Positions 1 to 12,500 of a stretch of DNA of 64,000 bases are shown one piece after another; the stretch's first letter is position 1, and each line of letters starts with the position of its first letter. The translations under genes and the position numbers were made by a program. The notes under the pieces were generated by a model. The model saw nothing but the letters and a program-made list of their open reading frames with translations, was not told the origin of the DNA and did no database searches. Source of the stretch: Porites lobata (Eukaryota > Cnidaria > Anthozoa > Scleractinia > Poritidae); NCBI GenBank assembly GCA_942486035.1, contig CALNXK010000039.1, forward strand, positions 1,507,501 to 1,571,500. Direction: 5' to 3'.

Positions 1-501
1 TCAGCAAAAAAAATCCTGTGGCACCTAACATTATGACATTTGCTCCTGGACTATTAGGGACAGCTGGGCAAATGTAAGACTAAGTTAATTTCAGATGAAA
101 AGGTGAAAGCCCTGATGTGTCACAGAACATTATGACTCTCAGTATTACAGGAGTTATATTCAATAACTCCTTTTCAACTGTAAAAACCTAGGATAGAGTT
201 AACTTTTATACATGTAGCCCAATCATTTTTTTTTTTTCATTACAAACTTTAAATTACCTTAATGGCAACTTAACCAGCTTGCGGAAATCTCCTATTTCAA
301 ATACATAAAAACAATAGAGAGACTCAGGCACACAGGCTAAAATAAATAATCAGTCTACACCCCAGTGCACTTACACATTTTAATGAGTTTTTAAAAGCTC
401 CTTAGAATTACAAATTCTTCCTACAAAACTTAAGTAAAGAGGATAAATTATCTGCCTTCTAAAATTTATGAATTTAATCCATGGTGCGAATTGCAATTCA
501 G

Positions 502-3500
502 GAAAAACATGAACGCATCAAAACATTAAAGAGTTTGAGAGAACAGGAATCAAAGTTTTGCGAGCAATTATGTCTTCCTGCTCATAACTTGGGGGAGGTT
601 AATGTACCAACTAAGGAACAACTGAAAGAGCTGGAAGCCAATGTGCAGTACTTACTAAAGGAACAGGTAAGCTCTTCTTAATACTGATTGTTCTATTATT
701 TATTTATTTTCCTACAGTGTATATGGTTCAAATCTCTGAGAGCTTGTTTTTTTTTTTTTTTTTTTTTTTAATGGAATTTGACTGTCCAATTTTGAGAGAA
801 TGGTTCCACTACAAACTGTATAGCTGTAGCATTAGTCGCACAAATTAATGGGTTTATTAAACATACCCAAAGGCCCCTTAACGAAACTATCATAAGCATG
901 CAAAGAAAGTACTGTCCGATAGCCCGGGCTAGTGGATTTTGCTAGCGGGCTAATGAATTCTGTTTTTAACATGCCCGACAGGCAAATCATGTTTTTTCAG
1001 GAATTGGAATAACAGAGGAACTGTGAAATCAATTCGCCTCATCAAAAAGTTTTGGGGGCTAGTTGAAATGACATCTGGGCTAGTAGATGCTAGCTTCTGC
1101 TTGCCCGAGTGGCAAGCTGTAAAAATGATTTTCTTTGCACCCTGTATCATGGTATTTGTATAGGTAATAGAATGATTCGTAGTCATATTTGGCATAAATA
1201 CCAAGAGTGATATTTCAAAATTGTTATACGTAATTTCCCAAGCCGTTAGGCAAGTGAAATTTGAGACAATTTTGAAATATCACTAGTGGTATTTATGCCA
1301 AATATCACATACAAATCATGCTATTATTTGTTTATACTATTACCCGCAAAGGTTTTGTAATTTTTACATGTAGGTACATGTATTTCAAATTAAGCTGAAA
1401 TACCACTGCTCTAAACCAATCAAATTGCAGAAATTTATCATCAGTAGTAGTATAAAGCATTAAATCATCATCATCATCAAGTCTTATCGCGCCAGTAAGT
1501 AGGCGCATAAGGCCTCCACGCTGTCTGACCAACACTTTCTGTCTTGTGCAACCGCTTTGGCTACTTCCCAGCTCTTCCACCCAGCTTTGTTTTGCTCTTT
1601 CTCAACTGTCCTTCTCCAAGTGAGTTTTGGTCTTCCTCTTCCCTCCAACCTTCAGGAGTCCATCCTAATGCTGTAAAGAAAATTTTACAAGTGACAGGTA
1701 GTAAAGTCACCCCTCTCCAGCTGTTGCATTCAAGACATACAAATCACCTTTCTTGAACACCGAATTCACAACAAGTCCCTTCTTCCACACTTTCAACCAC
1801 CTCTCAGTCTCTCGAAAGCCTGTTGTAACAACTAGTCAGCCTACTTGCAGTTTTCCATGTCAGCTCTCAATAATTCCGGACACACCTCATCTACTCCAGC
1901 TGGTTTCCCTGGCTGTCTTCTTCAACGCATCCTTGACCTCTTGTAATCGCCATCGTCCTACATCTATTTCCTCAATCTCTTCTGATTCTACTATGTCATC
2001 CTCAATTCCACAGGATTCATGGGGTCATCTCTGTTTAATATTTCAAGTATAAAAGTGCGCCACCCATTTCTGCAGTCTTTCTCTTGTTTCAGTCCTAAGC
2101 ACCCCTTGTTTGTCCTTAGCACAGGTCTATTTTTTTATTTCCACCTTTTTCCAGTTATCTACGTAGTAATGCAGTATAGCTTCTTGGTCCCACCATTCCC
2201 AGCAGCCTTTTGCGCCACTGCAGCCCTCTTCTCTAACCAATTTCTTTTATCCTCCCTAGCACACTGTTTCACTTCATCGTTCTTCACATTATACTCCTCT
2301 CTCCATCCCTTTTTCAGTCGTTGCGATCTTGCACCCTCCAATTTCAATTTTTTACCTCTTTCCTCTCCTTGATCTTTTCCCATGTTTTGCTTCATATCCA
2401 TGGTCTACTAAGTTTCTTTGACCTCCCCAAGACTTTCTTTGCCAAAATCATATCGTGTTCTTCCTCTGCATCATCTTAATGTCTCCTAAAGTTTCAAACC
2501 TTAATATTCCTCCCTTCAATGTCATGCCTCCTTCTGATCTCTTGACTTTGCAGTTTACCTATGTCATACCTTTCCCTTATGTTCTTCCTCCCGTCAGCTC
2601 TTGCCAACTTTAGCAGTATCCTCGTTTTCATAAGGTAATGGTCACTGCTCTTGTTATTATTCTAGTGTCAAATATAGATGTTCTCATGTTTCCATTCACT
2701 AGAACATGGTCAATCTGGTTTACTGTCCTCCCATCTGGTGACCTCCAGGTCAGCTTATGGATGTCTTTATGAGGGAAGATTGTTCCAGTTATGATGAACC
2801 CATTTGCTCTACAGAAGTTACATAACCTCTCCATTGTCATTCATAACACCAATGCCAAACTTCCTAATAACCTCCTCTCTATTGGTATTGTTGTTGCCTA
2901 CCTTAGCATTCAAATCTCCCATCACCACAATTAATCATCAATTCTTTTGCAGCTTGAAAGAGTGTACTGCAGCTGGTTGTAGAGATAATCCTTTTCCTCA
3001 TCCATCGCATCCTTTGTTGGTGTATATGCTTGTATCACTGTCAGTTTTTTGTACTTTGAGTAGAATTGCGCTGTAATGATCCTTTTGCTAATTGGCATCC
3101 ATTCCATCAAGGCTCCCCTTTGCCCAGCACTCATCATGATGGCTACTCCTCCCTGTTGTACCTCATCATTTGCTACATACACCACCTTCTCTCCACTCTG
3201 CAGTGTTACTGAAAATCCCTTCCCTTTCCACCTGGCCTCACTTATCCCTAGCACTTCAATCCCATACTCTTTAATCTCCTTAGCTACTTGCCCTGCCCAT
3301 GTTGTCTCCGCCATGGTCCTTACGTTCCAGCAACCAACTATTGTCTGCCGCATGGGGGCTACTATGGTACCTATCGGCCTTTGGGCTTCTGGCAGGCTTA
3401 AACCCAAGAGCATCATTGCAGCCCCAGCTGCAACACCCCCAGTCAGTGTCGTCTCATTATCAATGCTTCTGGTTTCTGTAACAGTTAGTGTTTTTATGGA

Positions 3501-6500
3501 GCTGGGTCGTTAGCCCTACACCCAACCCCAAACCTGGAGGACCAGGGGGTCACTCTTTGTCTGGTCTATACCCTTCGACCTTTTCGGCATGGGTGGCCCT
3601 AGCAGGAGTACAAGACTCCAGCTGACATTAGCTCTACGGGTCATTGAGACACGCAAACTGCCCCACCACAAAAAGGTAGTGACCCCATTTGGAGCAGATT
3701 AAATACAAGAACAAAAAAAGGAAAACATGCTGCCGAGGAAAGTAATAACAGTAAGTTAATTGATTGCAATTACATGTAATCCCAGCGTACAAGTTTAGAA
3801 AATGTAGTTATAATGATCGTGTGCAGCGTGCAGAGAAAGTACTGTCCGATAGCCCGGGGCTAGTGGATTTTGCTATCGGGCTAGTGAATTCTGTTTTTAA
3901 GTTGCCTGATGGGCAAGTGATGTTTTATGAGGAATTTGAATAACAGAAGAACAAAAAGTTTTTGGGGCTAGTTGAAATGACGTCTGGGCTAGTAAATACT
4001 AGCTTCAGCTTGCCCAAATGGCAAGCTGTAAAAATGATTTTCTTTGCACCCTGTGTGCGTAACCTTAGTCTTACAGCTGTAGTACATTCATAAATACATG
4101 TGTAACATTTTCATGTTGTGGACCTTCAGTTTTATCCTTGGTTCAGATTTGATTTCCTTTTACTTCAAATACATGTCATACATTACAGATTTCTGTACAC
4201 CGTGTACATGAACCATGCCCATAGACAAACTAACCTAAGAAAAATCAAGTTATTTTTAAACCAGGGATGAAAATTAATTTATGTAATCAATCCTGCTCAT
4301 CAAAATTTTTTCTGGCTAGTTAAAAAGACTCTTGGGCTAGTAGATGCTACAGCTGTAGATACAACCTGCCCAAATGGAAAACTGTAGAACTTACTTTCTT
4401 TGCACCCTGTAAGCAATGCTTTTGAGGGCTTTTGCCATTTTTTATTCCAGGTCAAAAGACTAAATACTTTCAAGGAACTAAGGCATTCCATCCAGACATT
4501 GTGGAAAGAGTTAGAGACAGTGCCATCAACATTGATAGGAAAAGAAATGGCTAAGGAAGATGCTGAAACAACATTTAAACTTTCTTCTCAAAATATGGAG
4601 GCACTGAGGGACCTAAATCAAGAGGTAAGCAGTTGAACCTCTTTCCTTTGACAATGAAGACCTTAAGTGTGAGAACATTTAGCAGTTACTGAATTCGGCT
4701 TCCGTAGAATGTGAAGAATTCTGCAGATCAAGGAGGGTGTTATACGGCCCAGGTGGATAACACCCTCTGAGATCTGCAGAATTCTTCATATCTTACAAAG
4801 GCTAAATTCAAAGCTTTATTATTCATTCAAAATAATAATTACAATAAAAACAAGTAAAAACATGCTATCGATAGTGTATCTTTATCGAAAGTTTAGGAGA
4901 ATGGGGGCTTTTCAGGCCTGCAAATCTACTCCAAATAGCAGATACCGTTCGTCGAGTTGTCTTCTTGCTGTTCTTGCCATGTTTTTAAACAATAGTTCGC
5001 CGTGAAATGAGTAGAAATAATGTTCTCCCATTACTAATTTCGAAAACAACTTAAACTTGTCCCCAGGTTTTCTCGGTTAACGGTTCAACAATTTGCAACT
5101 TTGTTGCACTTTTGACGTCATCGGTTCAATATGGCAAAAGTCTTCCAAATTTGGTCAACAGTGGCTGGTTATGATGAATTATATGCCTGTGATTTTAGCC
5201 AATCAGAAACGGAGAAATATTTTGAATGAATAATAAACTGTAATAATAATATTATTTTGTTACTTATACTACAGTCCAACTTGTTACAAGTGGACCTCTA
5301 ATAAGCATTCACCCTCTATGGATGGTCAATTACCAAAGGAAATTCCCGGAAATCATTTCCCGTAATTAGTGTAAAGCTGACCTCCATTAAGCAGTCACCT
5401 CTATGGTTGCAGTCACCTTTTCCTAGATCCCAACGACTCTTAATGTCTCTACCTCCATTAAACAATAACTTTCAATCACGAGATGTAATACTAACTGCAG
5501 CAGATCACCGGACTTTCCATATCCTTTAGTGGTCTTTTATTCATTTTTTTTTGACACAAGAAGAGGTAGATCCAAACACTTTGAGGTCATTTTGTCGTGG
5601 GATAGATACATTGTATTTTGCTTTTTCACCATCTTCATTTTCTTGAATTAATATTAGGTTTGTCAAACCTGTATTAAGCGGTCAGAAAGCCATTCACAAA
5701 GGGTGACCATGGGTTTGATGGTAACAGGATTTTATTATTAATTTTGTTAATTCATATAGTAATTATTTTTTCTTGGAAGTTGGAGAGTCAACAGAAAAGA
5801 AATATCTCTGAGGCAGCAGACTTGAGAGAAAAAATCAAGTCTCTTTGGATCAAACTGGAAGTGGATGAGACAGAAAGACAAGCTTTCCTTACTAAAAATG
5901 TTGGACATAAACCTTCTATAATTACTAAGGTAGGTAATAACCAACGAGACAGTAAAATTGATAATAATAATGTACACAAAGTGCCTTTTAGCTTTTGATA
6001 TTGATTTGCAAATTAAATAAGTGTGAAGGACCCTCACATCCTTCTTTTCTTTTTAGCTAAAGAGCGAGGTGGAACGATTGCAAGCTTTGAAACTGCAACA
6101 CATGCAGAAATTCATTGATGGCCTCAGGTATGCAAGTGTATTTAACAGAGGTGTCTACCAGCTACATGAACTTTAATTCAAAACTGCAAATGGGCTTTAA
6201 CAGCCAGATTCCAGACCAACTCTAACATGAAACTCTCAAAAGCAAGCTCCACAAACCACTCAAATGACAAAAGTGTGATGATCATTTTCAAGATCAATAC
6301 CCTATTTTCTGAAATCTACTAAGGAGTAAATCAGGTCTTCTGAATTCTTGACTGTTTGACTCAATAGGCTCACACAAGTCCATACATTTCCCGCATTATT
6401 TTATTAGCACTAATTAAGCACCGATTCTTGCATAATGAAATTTATTATTTGGTTGGTAAAATTTATGCCCACTAACCCTAACAGTTAGTTAGCCACAAAT

Positions 6501-9500
6501 TTTTTATTTCGAGCCCTGCATTTCCTGTACATAGAATTTGTATATGGCGTATAATAAAACATGGATTGGACTGGATTAATAAAACATGGATTGACAGTGT
6601 TTCTCTTTTGCCAGAAACTCCTTTTGTTTTTTCAGTCCTTTTTAATGATCAAGAACTGCTGTTTGCAATGAATTATTCAAAAGCAGAAATTTTCTACAGA
6701 GAAAATGAGAGCAATTTGAACCATCAGCTTCAAAATGAGAGCAAAAATCAAGATACAAGAACAGTTTTCATTGTGTCTCACTTTGCAGATGAGTTTTCTT
6801 GTGTCAGCTATGTGTGTTGGAAGTTCGTTCCGTTAAAACCTTGCAAACTTCTCAGAAATCGACCTTGAATTTCATGTTACACTGACTAGGCAATTACCCA
6901 CAATTGCATGTACAGTTGAGTCAAGTCAAGCGTATCCCCCTAGATTAATGAATCGATTATTTGAAAAAATGAATCTGTTTATAGTCGTTGCCGCAACCAG
7001 TATCAACATTCAAATCTGCATTCCTGCACACATAATGAACAGTTATCAATCCATGTTTTATTAATCCAGTCCAGTTCACGTTTTATTATATGCCTTCGTA
7101 TACCACTATAAAATACCATACAGTAAAAAGGTTCCTCAGTCAATATCCAGAAGACCGGATGTTTATAACCAAGAAACCAATGGGCTTTCTTTACCTTGTT
7201 ATTCTAGAAAGGAATTATCAGATCTGTGGGACAAATGTTTCTTTGGACCTGCTCAGCGAGAGGAGTTTACACCAGCTTTCGATGGTATGTGTGGCATTAA
7301 TACACTGTGCAGCAAAGAAAGCTGCAGTGTTTCCTCCAACCTCATTCCCAGGCTTCTCTCCTACTTGTCCGAGACAAGTAGGAGAGAAACCTGGGAATGA
7401 GGTTGTGTTTCTCTCAAGGCTTGGTTCAAAAACCAAGGCTTTTAAGACCAACTGTAGAAGGTGTCTGGATATTGGATGAAACATATTGAGTGGGGTGTTT
7501 GACCCCTAAAATGAAAAATGCTTATTCTTGAAGAAATTTAAAACTAAAGCTCAGGGGTTTTTTTACAATAACTGAGCAATTTCTTGTGCTCTGATTGGTT
7601 GAGTCAGTTGTGGTCGATTAGAGCTAGCACAAACCATGGCAATGACAATGATAGTGACACAATTATTTTATTTTTCTTTTTCTTGTGAGTGCAATTTTCC
7701 AACAATCTGCAGTGGCCAGGGATATCAAAATACACAGTGGCCCTGATAACTGATTTACCTTATTTACTTTGGCATGAGGAAATGTTGGCTCTGTAATATA
7801 TTATTTTCAGTCAAGCATCAAAGAAAATGTACTTGTTAATGATAGGCCATCATTGCATGGCGTATTAGATTTATTATACATGAATCGTATGGTACTTGCA
7901 TATTTGAGTATGAATCTTCTATCTCTGATCTCTTGTTTATTCATGGCATACTTAGAAAATTACACAGAAGAGCTTCTGTCAATCCATGAGCATCAAGTGG
8001 AAGTCATGAAAAACTATTATGAGGAAAACAAGAACATTTTTAAGCTTGTGGAGAAAAGGGAAGCTTTGTTCAAGACAATGGAAGAATTTGAGGTAACTTA
8101 ATTAAAATTACACTTGAAGCTCTTCTAACAGACACTCTAGTAAGTCAGGGGCAGCTCTACTTATGGCCACCTTCACAAAATGCTGTTTTTCTCAACTCCC
8201 CTTACAGACTCTGTATTTTTACATTCCCGTAATCGGCCAGCCCCAGTTATGGACACCCTTTTTACGTCCTGAGGGTGTCCGCTTATGAGAGCTTCCACTG
8301 TATACAAAAGACTTGTTACATGTACATAATAACATTACTAATACTTTCACACAATGTGCTCAAATTGCAACATTACATGTATTTGCTGCTTAGTACATGT
8401 AATTGATACATTAACAGTCTGTACATACATGGGCGGCATTAACTTGCCTGGGAGCTATGGGAGGGTTTTAATTTTTCCTTTGCGATGAACTTGAAAAGCC
8501 GTAACCAAAGAGAGAGCAAAATATTTTTTAATCACTTGCCATTACAGTTTTATGTTTTAAGGTTCAAAGACTCTTGTTAACCACGGTACATGTAGCTACA
8601 GTTAGCAACAAAATTGTTGAGACATTTTCCTCAAATGGGGTATTCCCCTTCCCTAGTATCAAAGTTGGGGTGTCAAACAGTGGCACAACATGGAGGGGAT
8701 GGGGGAGGAAGACTTTATTTTATTTTATTTTTTTAAGTTGGCAAAATATTAGAGAGGCCCTAATTTAGTGCAAAGTGTCTCGATCACAAACTAATTTCAT
8801 CGCTGATTGTAGCTTTCTGACTGTGTAGATGCTGCTAGTGTGCAAAAGGGCACCCTGCTGGCTATTAAATTACTGGCTATTATAGCTAGTATGACCAGGT
8901 GTCCTAAATACATGTACCAGGGCAATAGTAACGGAACATGATGGATGATACTGTCGCCCTTTCTCTTTCAGACTCGTAAGAATGATTCTAACAGGCTTGC
9001 CAACCGTGGAGGAGCACTGCTCAAAGAGGAAAAAATCCGAAAAGGAATAAATAGAGAATTGCCAAAGGTGAATACATTATTCTAGCCCAAGATCAGCTAA
9101 AGTCATTTTAACTAACCTGAATAAAATTAATGTTTTCATGAGCAGATTGAATAAATAATAGTTATAAATCATAGCTCTTCTCCTTAGTTCTAGCCTAAGA
9201 TCAGCTAGAGTCATTTGAACTAGCCAAAATAAATGTTCGGAATGAATTATTGATTATGGTTCTTCTGCATTTTGAATTTTGCCAGAAAACTCCTCTTGCC
9301 CCTCAGGCGAGTTAAGAATTCAATATAGCCTAATAGCAAAAGTCCACTAGCCTCAGGCTACTGGACACGACTTGCTTTGCACACTGCAACACTTCATGTG
9401 GAGTCTGTGATGTTGCTTACAAAGTGGAGAACTTGAAAGCTAAATTTTGCAAAATAAACTTATTGAAATTAGCAAGGCTGTGAGTGTCACTAAGGTTTCA

Positions 9501-12500
9501 AATTGTGTTTCAGGTGTGAAGGGGTTAATATTTATTAGTGGAAAATGGGCACATCTGACAAATCTGCTTTCTTAACCTCCTTTATGGCAATTTCCCTTGT
9601 TTTATCTTCAAATAATAACCATTATATTATGAATTATTCTAAATAATTATTAATATTAAGTTTAAGTTGTCATTTCTTCCATTCATTAATCATGAATTAT
9701 TGTTGAAATAGATTGAGCAGAAACTGAAGGTGGACGTAGGAAAATGGGAGGAAGAAAATGAGAGAAGATTCCTGATTAATGGCTGTCATTACATGGACAT
9801 AATCACAAATCAGTGGGCAGCATTTAATGCTCAGAAAGAGCAAGAGATATTAGAAAGAGTAAGGAATTATTTTATTATCACAAGAATTTGGGGAAAATTA
9901 GTGTAAATATTACACTGGATGTGTAATGTACTTGTCTTCTCTTCTTTTCACTGTAAGTTATTTAAATAACAACAAAATGTTCATAATGTGATATATTTGA
10001 AATGTATGTGGATTGTTCATCACTTTAATAGCAGTCTGACTTGGAACAAATGCCTCCACATAAAATCAACCTTGCCAATATGGTATCATTTACTCTTGCC
10101 AAGAGTGATTGGCATCACAATCATTTGGTTAGATCGTTCCATTTTGTAGGACTTCAGATTGTTCCACAGTTTCAGTGTAAACCTTGAAGTGAAACGTGCT
10201 TTTTTTCTGGCTTCTTGCCTTAAAGAATGAGTTATATACACATGAGTAATGCCCTTGTTTCTGTTCATGAAAAGTTCTGATTACATTGTAGAACAATTTG
10301 TCTATTAAGTAGAACGATCTGACCATGGAACAAAGTGACCGGATACCACCCTTAAGGATATAAGTGTTCCATGTAAGTGAATCTCCCATGTATCCTTTTA
10401 GCTCATACCAGAGTAAACACAGCCAGTGCCACCGATGATTTTAGCCCTTTATTACATGTACATTCATTGGATCTTGTTCCTGAAAAAACTGCATCCCTCA
10501 GTGTGACAAAAAGGATTGCTTTCTGGTTAACCCTTTAAGCTCCAGCATCAACATGCATCTTCTCCACACTGTTCTTCATAATTCCTTATGGTACTGCTTG
10601 AGAGAATTTGTTCTAACATCACAACATTTCATCTTTGGTGATCATTCCATTAATTCTCATGACCTGTCTGTTTGATCAGGCAGTGTTATTAGTGGGAGAA
10701 ATTGGATGTCGGTCACTATTGGGGCTTAAAGGGATAACAGTTTCAATTTCTTTCCAAAGCACAAAAGGCAACAGGAGATAATGGAGAAAGAAATGGTCTA
10801 TGGAAGCAAACCAGCTACCACACCCAAGAAAAGGTAATTGTGTTTTTGTGGTATTGATAACTTTAAATAAAGAAAGTACCAACAACAAATATAATATTAT
10901 TTATTGTTTGTTTAATGCCAGACCTTTGGGTGGAACAACAACACCTCTGAAGACATCAAAGCGAATAAAGGTGAGTGCTCTCTGTAATCAGTGTTCTTGT
11001 TATGCTGAGATATAACTTCATAGAGGATACCTTACATGGATGTCCAATATCAAGTTAGACACAGATTCAGGGTTGTCACTAAGATTTCAAGTTGCCGGGT
11101 AAACACAACAAGTAGACGGGGAATCAAACGGCCAGGGATTTCTTTTGGTTCTATTTTTCTTCTATTTTCCAATAAAAGTAGCCGGAGGCCACTCTCTTAG
11201 TAGCCGGGGAAAATCCCCGTCCCCCGGCTCTTAATGACAACCCTGCAGATTGTACAGTATGCCTTGGACTTCAAGCTAGTAATGATGTGACATTCACATC
11301 CGCTAACTTGAACGGGCGGACATTCATACATGCATGGGCACAAACTTTTGTCGGGACTCAAATTTCTTGGATGCATAGATAACCAAATTTTATTAGCTAC
11401 AGTGCTCTGCGGCATGCGTTTTGTGCACAAGAGAGCTTGTTTACACGTAGTTCAAATGTTTGATCACTTGCATAACTTTCTTTTCCTTTACTTGTATAGA
11501 TGCAAGATGCAACTACAACATCCACACCATCCAAGTTTCCGTTACATTCTAGCATTTGTCCATCACCAAGACCAGCTGCTGGAAAATCAGCTGGGCGCCC
11601 ACCTCTTACCACTAAATCAAGTGTTAGAAAAGTGACAAAGACAATAAAGAAAAAAGTGGTAAGGAGATAAATAATGGTAATAGGAGTGAGTGGAGTCTTC
11701 TCGGTCTATAATCATACACGTAACTAACAAAATTGGCCGACTGTGTAGGAGGAGTCTGTTTTTTTTAAACCAAGTATGATTACTAACCAAACTGGACAAC
11801 ACAAATTCTGTCACTAATTAATCATGGATCATGTGTTTCTGAGCCACATACCCCTCCCCTAAGAAAACTTTTTTCCGTAACTGAGAAGTACATGTTAATG
11901 TTGGCTTAGGGGAGGGGTAGGTGGGCAGTTTCCCAGAAACATATAATGATCCATCTTAATCATAACTATGACATGATTTCTGATTTTTTAAACTTTTCTA
12001 AAATTAAAACAGAGTGAGTTTATTATAAAACTAAAAACTCATTCAAGTGCGCTCACAACATGGTGGGTACCGTCCAATTACTTGGGTGTGACGTGTACTA
12101 GTGTCCTTTAGTGCTGAAATCAGGACAGTTGATGGCCAATCATATTTGAGAATTTTTTTATAGTTATGATTAACAAAATAATATATATTCACGCAGCTTA
12201 GCTCCAAATTTCAGATGAATCGTGCACTTTTTGATACAAGCATGAAATCTGGCACACTGATAGAAGTCACCAATACAAACATTTTCAGATATAGTGCCAA
12301 GCCGAAAATATGTCGGTTTCCATAGAAACCGCAAATTGTTAAATCTGTTTTCTGCATACGTCTTCTTTATCACATGCAACTTCACGATGTGTTGCCATAG
12401 CAATGGGAAAATTAAGGGGGCTATGTCACACTACTTCCTTTCTTTTTAAGAACCTAAAATGTGTCTTTGTTAGAAATGAATTGTAACAAGAACGGCCAAA

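Noticed and set aside
2019..2372. 117-codon + strand frame
   Set aside because: It is the antisense shadow of the minus-strand LINE.
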